From assembly GCA_028247315.1 (NCBI GenBank), contig JAOKFZ010000011.1, positions 1 through 53,034 on the forward strand: a DNA stretch of 53,034 nt. The letters run 5' to 3'. Numbering within the stretch: the stretch's first letter is position 1; each line of letters opens with the position of its first letter. This DNA comes from Bacteroidia bacterium (lineage in GTDB: Bacteria; Bacteroidota; Bacteroidia; NS11-12g; UBA9320). A model generated the notes under the pieces. That model did not search any database, was not told where the DNA came from, and was given only the letters and a program-made list of their open reading frames with translations. Positions 26,878 through 36,153 of the stretch are shown here, piece by piece. The position numbers and the translations under genes were made by a program.

Positions 26878-27480
26878 ATGGCAATTTTAGAAGGACTAAT
26901 ACTTGGCTTACTCACTGCATTTCTTCTAGGTCCGGTATTTTTTACACTACTTAAAAATGCTATACAGTTTGGCAGAAATGCGGGCATGGCTACTGCTTTA
27001 GGTATAATTGCCAGTGATGTCATCGTAATAAGCATATGTTTCTTTGCTACAGACTCTCTCCTAGAATCTATTAAAACAGAACCTATCGTTAAGCTAATTG
27101 GAGCTTCCATTTTACTTTTTATGGGTATTCGCTTTATGTTTTGGCCATCTTCAAATATCGCTAAAAGTACCAAAACTAACCAAAGCGGATACTTGGGCTA
27201 TGTTATTCAAGGTTTCTTAGTCAACGGAGTCAATCCCTTTGTTTTTGTCGTATGGATTGGGTATATCACCATTGGGAAAAACAGTTACAGCGGAAATGAA
27301 CTCATTCTGTTTTTAGCTTTCATCCTAGTTGGCATACTTGTAACTGACATTGTTAAGTCTTTTCTAGCTCACCGTATTAGACCCTATCTGAGGCCTGTAT
27401 ACCTAAAAAAAGCGTATCAGATCATTGGTTTTGTGCTTGTTGGGTTTGCTTTACGGCTTATAATGATGGCAGTAAAATAG
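26878..27480 (+). CDS. LysE/RhtB-family exporter
   Basis: A 200-residue protein with about six membrane helices and the LysE-family N-terminal signature LGLLTAFLLGPVFFTLLKNAIQFGRNAG, followed by GFLVNGVNPFVFVVWIG. The family exports amino acids and related metabolites; the substrate is not readable. It stands alone, convergent with the DUF457 gene; a weak AT-rich inverted repeat (ATAATAGT / ACTATTAT, 27486-27515) lies between them. Confidence 0.9.
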   Translation: MAILEGLILGLLTAFLLGPVFFTLLKNAIQFGRNAGMATALGIIASDVIVISICFFATDSLLESIKTEPIVKLIGASILLFMGIRFMFWPSSNIAKSTKTNQSGYLGYVIQGFLVNGVNPFVFVVWIGYITIGKNSYSGNELILFLAFILVGILVTDIVKSFLAHRIRPYLRPVYLKKAYQIIGFVLVGFALRLIMMAVK

Positions 27481-27524
27481 GTAAGATAATAGTACTTCTA
27501 CAAAGAAACTATTATTCCTATTGT

Positions 27525-28670
27525 TTATTTACCCCATACGCGGTTCCAAAGAGTGTTGAAAATTTTACGAATGAACGCACTATTTGCTTTGGGACGTTTT
27601 TCTTCTATTTCCAACATTCCTTCATCCGATTTTATCAGCTTATATCCAAAAGTATAGGTCGGCTTGTCTCCTATATACATGGGACCATATCGAGCGTCAC
27701 TGTACACCAATGTGTCTGGATTATCATCATTAATTACGTACCAACCCTTGGAAATATGCACTAATCTAGTTAATACTTCTTCGCTACTATATTTTTCTAC
27801 TAGCTCATGGTTATTATTAATGACCTTAAAATCAACTGATTTATCAGAATCAAATATGGAGTATAGCCCGGAATAAAGTACGGTATCTCCATCTGCTGTA
27901 GCACTCCACAAGAATGTATTCAGTGGTGTAGGTACTGTAGTAAGTCTGGTATATTCTATACCTTTCGCTGCAAGACTATCTTCGAACACTCCGTATGTAT
28001 ACCATTTTGCTCCAAGAGACCAAAGCATATAGAGGCTACTTATAGCAATCCCGGTCCAATTGAGTATTTTTCGGGCACGAGATTCTCTATTGTAGCACAT
28101 AGCTACTAGTACAAAAAGTAGAAACGGCACCGTATATAAAGGATCAATGACAAAGATGTTATTCCATGCCAGTTTATAGGGCAATGGCCAAAGAAGTTGT
28201 GTTCCCCATGTCGTATGGCAGTCAAGTAAAGGATGTGTTATAAGACTCCAAAAAAAAAGTTGGGTCCACTCCCACTTTGTTGCTCCGTTCCTATCATATG
28301 TATTTTTTATAATAAAAAATAGGCATAACAAATACGCTGCGGATAACATCCCAATAATGACAAGATTATCTGAATTTATAACAGGATAAGCGAGGATAAT
28401 GCCAACAAACGCAGCGAGAAGAAGTTTCTCCTTCCTAACCAATATCCAAGCCAATATGGGTGCGAAAACGATACTGAAAAAAATACTATGTGAGAAACCT
28501 CTATGCAGTTCATTCGCAGTGAGAGAGTCAAAAAAAAGGGATTGGTATACATCTAAATCGGGTAGTGTGCCAGCTATAGCACCCCATAACATTGCTTTGT
28601 TTCCAACCTTTTTACCAAGTACAACTTCCCCTACGGCTGCTCCCAATACAATCTGTGTCAGTGAATCCAT
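27525..28670 (-). CDS. DUF457/YdjM-type membrane-bound metal-dependent hydrolase family protein
   Basis: A 381-residue membrane protein. The N-terminus (MDSLTQIVLGAAVGE, then GTLPDLDV and HRGFSHSIFFS) carries the histidine/aspartate signature of the YdjM/DUF457 family, described as a putative membrane-bound metal-dependent hydrolase, and a second histidine stretch (THPLLDCHTTWGTQLLWP). The C-terminal ~150 residues are soluble. The ATG follows the stop of the upstream FemAB-like gene directly (TAA-ATG), so the genes are co-transcribed. The enzymatic role is unproven for the family. Confidence 0.87.
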   Translation of the reverse strand: MDSLTQIVLGAAVGEVVLGKKVGNKAMLWGAIAGTLPDLDVYQSLFFDSLTANELHRGFSHSIFFSIVFAPILAWILVRKEKLLLAAFVGIILAYPVINSDNLVIIGMLSAAYLLCLFFIIKNTYDRNGATKWEWTQLFFWSLITHPLLDCHTTWGTQLLWPLPYKLAWNNIFVIDPLYTVPFLLFVLVAMCYNRESRARKILNWTGIAISSLYMLWSLGAKWYTYGVFEDSLAAKGIEYTRLTTVPTPLNTFLWSATADGDTVLYSGLYSIFDSDKSVDFKVINNNHELVEKYSSEEVLTRLVHISKGWYVINDDNPDTLVYSDARYGPMYIGDKPTYTFGYKLIKSDEGMLEIEEKRPKANSAFIRKIFNTLWNRVWGK

Positions 28671-29870
28671 TTATTCGTTGTAATATTCCGCCTTAAAAGG
28701 CCTTCTTTGATCAAATTTACTCGGTTTTAAGTTCTGAATAAACGGTCTGAGAAGTGCATTAGTCACCTTATTACGATGCTTGGCATAAAACTTCATTTCT
28801 ACAGGCTGAGCTCCTACTCCACTTTTGATTTCCTCAGCAGTTCTTCCTATTTTTACGTATTGCACGCTACTCTCTATTCCTTGTTTTACAAAATCGTAAA
28901 GCATTCTTTGATACACCGCATAGTCTTGATTATAGTCGTAGTCTAATCCAATAAAATTGCCATCAAAAATATTATTAAACATAGTCGCAGTACTAAAACC
29001 AATGAGCTTACTCTCTAAATAATATCCCCTAAAAAAGAAATCATCTCCCAAGGCTTTTTTCATGGCAAATAATGTACTAGCATTTAGCCTGCCAAAGCTA
29101 AAATTTGCTTTATCTACAATAGTATTATACAACTCATCTACCTGTTCTATTCGTTGTTCGTCTGGAGAACCATCAAAATCTACAATGTCTAAAGACGCTG
29201 ACTTACGAAGTACCTGCATAGCTTTTGTTCTAAATTTAGAATTCATCGCAGACAAGTAGTCTTCAAATGATTTCCAAGACTCATCTAACCTCAAAATCAT
29301 ATTCACATCTATATCTACTTCACTAAATCCACTTGCTTTAAAATCATCTGAGGTATCAAACGATTCTGGCCAAAATTCTTTGATCAGCGTGACGGCTATT
29401 TTATTTCCTTCTGTACTCTCGCGTAAGTTTACTTCGTCTTGTGCTTTATTTACAAGACCGCATATTGTATCCCTATCCACATCTGAATTAAAAAGGAAAC
29501 CATTTTCTCCAGTAGCAAAAGCATTCCCACAGATTAATATCTTTACATCTATAGACTTGATTATACTTTTTGGTAGCATTCCTCCCATACGTTCAGAGAG
29601 GGCTTTCACATTTATCTCACTTGATGTAATCGGGATGATTTGGCAATATGCTATTCCCAAAAGGACACTATCTGTAGAGAAAAATTGAATATAGTGGAAC
29701 TGGGTATGTTTCAACCCTTCTTCTAACGTTCGTAAATATTGGCTTGTGAGATAGACATTTCTATCTCCTACAATTTTATCCCAATCACTATTTACTTGAT
29801 TTATACTTGTGCAAAATTGGGTGTTATTGTGGTCTACAGTACGCCGTACCGCTTTGTGTATTTCTATCAA
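28671..29870 (-). CDS. FemAB/GNAT-like protein (peptidoglycan-biosynthesis-like acyltransferase)
   Basis: A 399-residue soluble protein. The C-terminal half has the layout of FemAB/GNAT-like aminoacyl- or acetyltransferases: FEDYLSAMNSKFRTKAMQVL, then a long helix, LIGFSTATMFNN, and YDYNQDYAVYQRMLYDFVKQG with KIGRTAEEIKSGVG, as in the PF04339-type family. The N-terminal half is a second, weaker copy. The start is TTG at 29870, 3 nt after the stop of the TlpA-like gene. Function is unknown; involvement in the envelope is an inference from the fold and from the lipoprotein gene upstream. Confidence 0.68.
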   Translation of the reverse strand: MIEIHKAVRRTVDHNNTQFCTSINQVNSDWDKIVGDRNVYLTSQYLRTLEEGLKHTQFHYIQFFSTDSVLLGIAYCQIIPITSSEINVKALSERMGGMLPKSIIKSIDVKILICGNAFATGENGFLFNSDVDRDTICGLVNKAQDEVNLRESTEGNKIAVTLIKEFWPESFDTSDDFKASGFSEVDIDVNMILRLDESWKSFEDYLSAMNSKFRTKAMQVLRKSASLDIVDFDGSPDEQRIEQVDELYNTIVDKANFSFGRLNASTLFAMKKALGDDFFFRGYYLESKLIGFSTATMFNNIFDGNFIGLDYDYNQDYAVYQRMLYDFVKQGIESSVQYVKIGRTAEEIKSGVGAQPVEMKFYAKHRNKVTNALLRPFIQNLKPSKFDQRRPFKAEYYNE

Positions 29871-29873
29871 GTT

Positions 29874-30359
29874 TTATTTTTTTAATATCTCTTGTATATG
29901 TCCATCTAAAACACCGAAAATCTTGTCTTTGTTTTCAGTGACGTCATATACAACCTTTAGATCTTTATCTATAACCAATACTTGCGGAAAGTGTTTTGTT
30001 AGCCCTGTTTTCAACTGATCACTATATGCTTTGGCATTTACTACATGCTGAAAATTGAAAGGAAATCGTTTTAGCGACTTGCTTACCGTTGCTTCGTCTT
30101 CGTCGCTCAACGCTATAAAGTTAACCGCTTTATTGTCCTTATATTTTTCTACCAAATTATTGAGCTCAGGTATCTCACGTATACAGTCTCCACACCACGT
30201 GGCCCATACACAAACTACAGTAGCTTCACCTTTCAATGACTCTTGCGTTATCAGCTCACCATCTAACGTAGTGAACCTAAAGTCTGGGATGACATTACCA
30301 TCATTTGTATTACAGGCAAAAAACAACATAGCCCCTATTATAGTTAGTGTTTTATTCAT
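29874..30359 (-). CDS. TlpA/ResA-like thioredoxin lipoprotein
   Basis: A 161-residue protein with a short lipoprotein signal (AMLFFAC, lipid Cys16) and a thioredoxin fold containing the redox motif WCGDC (Cys56, Cys59), ALSDEDEATV and a cis-proline segment KHFPQVLVIDKD. Such proteins reduce disulfides outside the cytoplasm. It heads a three-gene transcript with the FemAB-like and DUF457 genes (gaps of 3 and 0 nt). Confidence 0.9.
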   Translation of the reverse strand: MNKTLTIIGAMLFFACNTNDGNVIPDFRFTTLDGELITQESLKGEATVVCVWATWCGDCIREIPELNNLVEKYKDNKAVNFIALSDEDEATVSKSLKRFPFNFQHVVNAKAYSDQLKTGLTKHFPQVLVIDKDLKVVYDVTENKDKIFGVLDGHIQEILKK

Positions 30360-30455
30360 TAAATAATGTTCAATGGTATGTTAATCTTAACGAATAAGAG
30401 ACTAAAAATCGACAAACAATCTTCGTTTTCGTCTCATTAAGAGTTGAACAGTATT

Positions 30456-33400
30456 TTATTCTCTTAATAGATGTATTTCACCATTCAAGAAGAACCATCT
30501 TGTTTGCTTCGGATTAGTAAATCTCACTTTGTAGACATACACACCTTGTTGTACAGGTGCTCCCTTATAAATACCATTCCATCTATTATTTACATCTGAG
30601 CTTTCAAATATGCGTTCGCCCCATTTATTGTAGATTTCCATTTGCATTTGGCTTACCCCAGCAGTAACACCTGCTAACCCAAAAAAATCGTTTAGTCCAT
30701 CACCGTTAGGAGTGAAAGAATTTGGTGTGTACACATATAAATCGGCGTTGACATATATACGTTTTGTCGTATCGTGCTCACAACCATTACCATCCACAAT
30801 ACTCAGTGTTACTATGTAAGAGCCGGAATCATTAAAATTGTGAGACGCTAGAGAATCGCTATATACTGTACCATCACTTATGTCCCACTCCCAATCAGTT
30901 ATATTTCCTTTTGATCTGTTTTTAAATGTGACAAAATCTGTGAGGGTACTTGGTTCTTTAGGTGAAAAAGAGAAGTCTGCTACTGGATTATTAAACACTC
31001 TAATACCGTTTGATAGCTGGACACTGTCTTTACAACCTTTATCACTCTCTCCTACAACTTTTTGGGCATATATTCCTGGTGAGCTATACGTGTGAGACGA
31101 GTCAGAAGTGGCATTACTCCCATCTCCCCACTGGTATGTAAACGAACGTATTGAACCTTTTCCTATGCTGGATGTACTTTGTATTACTACGTCTAATGGA
31201 ACACAACCACTGTCTACAGATAAAGTGAATGAAAGAACAGGCAGTGGGTGCACTGCAACCGTATTGTTCAACGTGTCTCTACATCCTCTATTACTCTCGA
31301 CAATTAGCTCTACAGCATAATTGCCATCTGTAGCAAAAATCGGATTAATAGAAGCAGCGGTATATGCAGTGCCATCAACTAACCAAGACAGATTATCAAC
31401 TGATCCTGTCACCACGCTAGAGGTGCTTGTGAGTGTATTGTTATCGCCAAGGCACATATTGGCTTGAGTATAGGCACTTATCGGTAGTGGGTGTACCAAC
31501 GCCAATTTTTGAATACTATCCAAACAACCATTGTCTGCTGACACAATTAATTTTATGGTCCTACTTCCAGATACACCACTGGTTATTGTAGGATTCTGGT
31601 CAGACGAAGTGACTACGTTATCACTATACCATGTATAACCACTTATGACTGCTGGTGCTGTTATAGTACTATTCTCTACAGGCTGTATTAATTGTCCTTC
31701 ACAAATTCCGGTCACCAAAAAATTTGGATTAGGCTTAGCTTTGGTAACAAAACTATCCTGCTTAGAGAGTAAACATCCGTTTTTTGTAACCACTTTCAGT
31801 GTCACTATCGATTTACCCAAAACACCGTAAAGTGCTCTAACTTCTGATTCTGTAGCAATTGTACTACCATATTTCCAGGAATAAGTACTGAAGCTATCTA
31901 ATCCAAGAACCGTATCAGCGGTAATTATTAAACTATCGTTTTCACAAATATCTTGCAGGTTTAGCCTAGTTATCTCTGGAAATGTAACAAGCACTTGTAT
32001 TGTAGTATCCGTAACACACCCTTCATCTGTAATAATAGAAAGGTTTACATCTTTAATACCTCCCAAAGCATATGCATTTCTTGGATTTTGGTCCAAAGAA
32101 GTATTTCCGTCTCCAAAAATCCAAGACGAACTATACGTACCCGATGAGACATTTGACCTATCTGTAAACACAGTACTATCGCCCAAACACGTATTAGCAA
32201 AAGAGAAGTCAGGTGTTGCCAATGGGTGTACATTGATCGTTTGCGTTAATGTATCTCTACAGAAACTGTCTTGTTCCATTACCAAAGAAATATTGTACGA
32301 TGATGCGGTAGTGAAGGTGTCTGAATAATTATACGTATTCGCAAAGCGGTTTACGTCTGATGTGTACCAAAAGGTATCGGTGAAATAACCCCCATCTAAG
32401 ACGGTAGTGTTAATGAAGTTATGGCCAAAACCAAGACACGTATCGTTGAAGATAAAATCAACTTTAAAACGTGGATATTTATAAAAATATTTTTGAAACT
32501 GGTTGGTACAGCCACTATCAGAGGTTACTGTAAGGGTTGCAAACTGCTGACCAGAATCTGCATAAAATACAGATGGATCTTGGTCCGAACTAACCGTTCC
32601 ATTGCTAAATTCCCAAAGCCACGTATTAATGTTACCCGAAGCCACAGTTGAAGTATTTATGAGGTTGGATGTATCAAAAAAGCAAACATCAGAAACAGTA
32701 AAGTCAGCAACGGGAATTGGGCTGACTACTAATGAATCTATAAAGGTATCTCTGCACTGATTATTGGTTATGACCTCCATCCTAACTTCAAACTTGCCTG
32801 AAGTATCAAATATATTTGACGTGGTGTTTCCGTATTTTAAACCGGTTGTACCTTGGATACTCCAGATGGATACAAGTTTAGTTTCAGGAGAAGGAATTAC
32901 ACTTTGATCGGTAAAAACGGCAATTAAACTATCACATAGATTGGATGTTGCAATGCGTGCATCTGGTTTCCCAAATATGCTTACCTCGATAAATGCAGAA
33001 TCATAATCTGAACATCCATCAAAAGAAGATTTATAGGTGTACAACCTAGCTTGAAAAGTGCCCGTATCTGTATACAAGTGTGATGGATTCTGAACTGAAT
33101 CTATAGACCCATCACCAAAATCCCACTCCCATCTAACAACCGTATATTCCGCAGACCCAGTGAAATTTGTTAGCCTGCCTATACAGCTGGTTACTTTGTT
33201 TATCTGAGTACTATTGGTTACCTCTGCTACGGCGGTAAGATCCTTTACATTCGCTCCTGCAGCGTAACCATAACTCTCGTATCTTCCTTCGCCATATGCC
33301 GTTGCAATGAATCCTTCATCAGCCGTTAACCTATGATTACCACTCGATACTGAGATTCGAGCATAGCTATAATACGTATTATTGGGTACCGTTGTAAACG

Positions 33401-34637
33401 ATGCCGTAGCTCCATCAACCCTAAAGGTACTAGACGCAAAACCCGGCATCACTATGTTGATATAATGATTGTCGATGTCAAAATAACTACTACTGTACAC
33501 AGTAATGTCCTTTAAGGTTTGTTCTAAAGGATTTAGGATGGTCATAGAAGGATCTCCTAGACTGTTTCTTCCTCCATCGCATCGAGCCGTTCTTTGGTAC
33601 TGAACAGCCATTACGGGCTTATTACTTTGACAACTTCTAATAGCAGATTCATCACTAATTTGAGCAAACTCTCCTTTGTTAATATTAAATACATCTGGTG
33701 CACCAGATGCTTTAAAAACGACTACTTGCGTACCATTTTCTTTAGCGATAAATCTAAAATCATCTCCGTTTCTTCCTAAAGCAGGTACTAATACAAAACT
33801 TTTACCCCAAGAGTTAACAGGATACATTTGCTCATATAGATTATCCCCAGAGTTGAAACCACCTGAACAATTGCTCCCAACACGTGCATAAGAACTCCCA
33901 GTAAACACTGCAATCCTTCTGCAGTTTGCTGTAGCACCCGTATCAATAACCTCAAAAGATGTTCCTGTTACATCATCAGAGAGGGATGCTCCAAAACCAT
34001 ATCCTTGGTATATTTCTCCCTCATCTAACGTAACTACATAAGGAGTATTGGCTGGTACTGAACCCGTACTGGCAGTTGCACTACCTTTTTGAATCGCTAT
34101 TTTGGGTGATATTTTAACTTTTGTATCATCTTGAGTGCTTACAATAAGAAAGGTACTTCTACCTCGAGAGCTAGAAGCTGAACTTTGATAATAGGAAGCA
34201 GCAAAATAGTCCTTACCTAAGGTCCTAGTTGGTAAAACCAGTGTTGCATCTGACTGATTGCCGAGATACTGGTGTGCGTATACCACAATATTATCATCGG
34301 ATACTATTTTCACACCTTTAGCTGAAATACAATCTGAGCAACCGTTATAAGCCACTGAGCTGGGTATGGTAACGATAGTGAGATTGTTGGATGTCACGGT
34401 AAATGTTTTAGACCAACTCTGACCGGGTACGCTTACAGTACCACTTGTATTAGAGTCTGAAGTAATATACAGAGAATGGCCGGCACTGGAACCCTCATAA
34501 TGAAACATAAACCCAACCCAAAATTCTTTTCCTTTGTTGGACTTAGATTGAGCATTAGAAGAAATGCTTAAACCTACAATTGTGAAAAGAATCAAGAAGA
34601 ATCTTATGGAACTCAATACAGATATTTTACGTCGCAT
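30456..34637 (-). CDS. Giant T9SS surface protein: IgGFc-binding-like domain, ten PKD-like repeats, gliding-type C-terminal domain
   Basis: A 1393-residue secreted protein. After the signal peptide (to about 29) comes a large domain (about 30-470) resembling the N-terminal domain of IgGFc-binding protein (KGKEFWVGFMF, NLTIVTIPSSVAY, GVKIVSDDNIVVYAHQY). About 480-1290 hold ten tandem PKD-like Ig repeats of about 80 residues, recognised by W-x-F-G-D-G-type strands (WEWDFGDGS, SWIFGDGNT, YQWGDGS, WEWDISDGT) and paired cysteines. The end (TPNSFTPNGDGLNDFF, NKWGERIF, GVYVYKVRF) is the type B T9SS (gliding-motility-associated) C-terminal domain. An adhesin role is inferred from the architecture. 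Confidence 0.92.
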   Translation of the reverse strand: MRRKISVLSSIRFFLILFTIVGLSISSNAQSKSNKGKEFWVGFMFHYEGSSAGHSLYITSDSNTSGTVSVPGQSWSKTFTVTSNNLTIVTIPSSVAYNGCSDCISAKGVKIVSDDNIVVYAHQYLGNQSDATLVLPTRTLGKDYFAASYYQSSASSSRGRSTFLIVSTQDDTKVKISPKIAIQKGSATASTGSVPANTPYVVTLDEGEIYQGYGFGASLSDDVTGTSFEVIDTGATANCRRIAVFTGSSYARVGSNCSGGFNSGDNLYEQMYPVNSWGKSFVLVPALGRNGDDFRFIAKENGTQVVVFKASGAPDVFNINKGEFAQISDESAIRSCQSNKPVMAVQYQRTARCDGGRNSLGDPSMTILNPLEQTLKDITVYSSSYFDIDNHYINIVMPGFASSTFRVDGATASFTTVPNNTYYSYARISVSSGNHRLTADEGFIATAYGEGRYESYGYAAGANVKDLTAVAEVTNSTQINKVTSCIGRLTNFTGSAEYTVVRWEWDFGDGSIDSVQNPSHLYTDTGTFQARLYTYKSSFDGCSDYDSAFIEVSIFGKPDARIATSNLCDSLIAVFTDQSVIPSPETKLVSIWSIQGTTGLKYGNTTSNIFDTSGKFEVRMEVITNNQCRDTFIDSLVVSPIPVADFTVSDVCFFDTSNLINTSTVASGNINTWLWEFSNGTVSSDQDPSVFYADSGQQFATLTVTSDSGCTNQFQKYFYKYPRFKVDFIFNDTCLGFGHNFINTTVLDGGYFTDTFWYTSDVNRFANTYNYSDTFTTASSYNISLVMEQDSFCRDTLTQTINVHPLATPDFSFANTCLGDSTVFTDRSNVSSGTYSSSWIFGDGNTSLDQNPRNAYALGGIKDVNLSIITDEGCVTDTTIQVLVTFPEITRLNLQDICENDSLIITADTVLGLDSFSTYSWKYGSTIATESEVRALYGVLGKSIVTLKVVTKNGCLLSKQDSFVTKAKPNPNFLVTGICEGQLIQPVENSTITAPAVISGYTWYSDNVVTSSDQNPTITSGVSGSRTIKLIVSADNGCLDSIQKLALVHPLPISAYTQANMCLGDNNTLTSTSSVVTGSVDNLSWLVDGTAYTAASINPIFATDGNYAVELIVESNRGCRDTLNNTVAVHPLPVLSFTLSVDSGCVPLDVVIQSTSSIGKGSIRSFTYQWGDGSNATSDSSHTYSSPGIYAQKVVGESDKGCKDSVQLSNGIRVFNNPVADFSFSPKEPSTLTDFVTFKNRSKGNITDWEWDISDGTVYSDSLASHNFNDSGSYIVTLSIVDGNGCEHDTTKRIYVNADLYVYTPNSFTPNGDGLNDFFGLAGVTAGVSQMQMEIYNKWGERIFESSDVNNRWNGIYKGAPVQQGVYVYKVRFTNPKQTRWFFLNGEIHLLRE

Positions 34638-34697
34638 AACATTTTGATGTATTTAAAGCGAAATAAAGACAAAAAAATCGTATTGACTATGTCATTT

Positions 34698-36149
34698 TTA
34701 CACATTTTTCCAAAATGCAGGAGTCAGAATGATGAGTACAGTGAAGAGCTCTAACCTACCTAGAAGCATAAGAAATGAGAGAAACAACTTTACTCCGTCA
34801 GAAAAGAAGGAAAAATTATGGGAAGGATCTACTCCACCTATTCCTGGACCAATGTTTCCTAAACAAGCAATACTTGCCCCTGCGGATGTCATAATATCGT
34901 GGCCAAAAGCAGTCAGTACAAGTGCACCACATATAAAAGTAAACAGGTAAATGAAAAAGAAAGCGAATACGTTATACACCGTCTTTTGTTCTAAGCTTTT
35001 CCCATTTATTCTTACCGGTATTACCCCTCTGGGGTGCAGCAATCGTTTGAACTCAATGTACCCATTTTTCAAAATTATAAGATGCCTTAGAATCTTTAAG
35101 CCGCCGGAAGTAGATCCTGCACTACCTCCAGTAAACATTAATAAAATAATGAGCATATACGCAAATGGAGCCCAAATTGCATAGTTTGCTGTAGAAAAAC
35201 CAGTAGTTGTTACGATGGTAACAACCTGAAAAACTGCGTATCTAAAACTCTCTTCCAAACCGCGTTCTGTAGTGCCAACCAAAGTAACCGTAATAACAAG
35301 TGTAAAAACCACGACTATGCCCAAATAGGTTTTAAACTCTTCGTTACTAATAATCTTATGAAATACTCCTTTTACGATAAAATAAAGCATACTAAAATTG
35401 ATGCCACCAACCAACATAAAACCGGTGATAATATACTCTATCTGGGGCGAATTAAATGCTGCAATACTTGCATTCTTTGTACTAAATCCACCTGTACTCA
35501 TTGTGGTAAAAGAGTGATTTACAGCATCCAACCAGCTCATTCCCGCAAGTTTTAGTAATACGGTTTCACAAGCAGTAAGCAACACATAAATAATCCAAAG
35601 TCTTTTAGCGGTATCGGTAATTTTAGGGTGAATCTTGCCACTACTTGGACCCGGAGCTTCGGCCATAAATAACTCTACTCCCCCAACACCAAAAAGAGGT
35701 AGTAAGGCAATTGTAAGCACGATTATTCCCATACCTCCAATCCATTGTGTCATACTACGCCACAGCATTAGACCCGCAGGTAAGGATTCTATGTCATTGA
35801 GAATAGAAGCTCCTGTTGTCGTATATCCACTTATCGTTTCGAAAATAGCAGATGGGAAACTGCAAATAGCTCCACTCAGCAAAAAAGGTACAGCTCCTGT
35901 TAACCCTAGTATTATCCAACCAAAAGTCACCACAAGGTAACCATCTCTCTTAGACAACTCTCTCTTTGTTTTGCGGGTCAAAAACCAAATCAGAGCACCT
36001 AGATTTGCACTAATAGCCGCTGAAATTAGAAGATCATTGAAGTCTCCTGATTCTTGTATCCAACATACAGGCAGTATACTTGCCATAAATATGCCATTGA
36101 GGATCATCAATAGACCCAAAATATGAAATATTGCTCTGAAGTGAAACAT
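34698..36149 (-). CDS. trkH: Trk-type potassium uptake membrane subunit TrkH
   Basis: A 483-residue membrane protein with the four-repeat pore of the TrkH/KtrB family. The selectivity-filter loops are visible: SGYTTTGASI, TMSTGGFSTK, VTTTGFSTAN and CLGNIGPGIGG. About ten membrane helices. It imports K+ together with the cytosolic gating subunit TrkA, whose gene lies 4 nt upstream, so the pair forms an operon trkA-trkH. Confidence 0.95.
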   Translation of the reverse strand: MFHFRAIFHILGLLMILNGIFMASILPVCWIQESGDFNDLLISAAISANLGALIWFLTRKTKRELSKRDGYLVVTFGWIILGLTGAVPFLLSGAICSFPSAIFETISGYTTTGASILNDIESLPAGLMLWRSMTQWIGGMGIIVLTIALLPLFGVGGVELFMAEAPGPSSGKIHPKITDTAKRLWIIYVLLTACETVLLKLAGMSWLDAVNHSFTTMSTGGFSTKNASIAAFNSPQIEYIITGFMLVGGINFSMLYFIVKGVFHKIISNEEFKTYLGIVVVFTLVITVTLVGTTERGLEESFRYAVFQVVTIVTTTGFSTANYAIWAPFAYMLIILLMFTGGSAGSTSGGLKILRHLIILKNGYIEFKRLLHPRGVIPVRINGKSLEQKTVYNVFAFFFIYLFTFICGALVLTAFGHDIMTSAGASIACLGNIGPGIGGVDPSHNFSFFSDGVKLFLSFLMLLGRLELFTVLIILTPAFWKNV

Positions 36150-36153
36150 CCCC

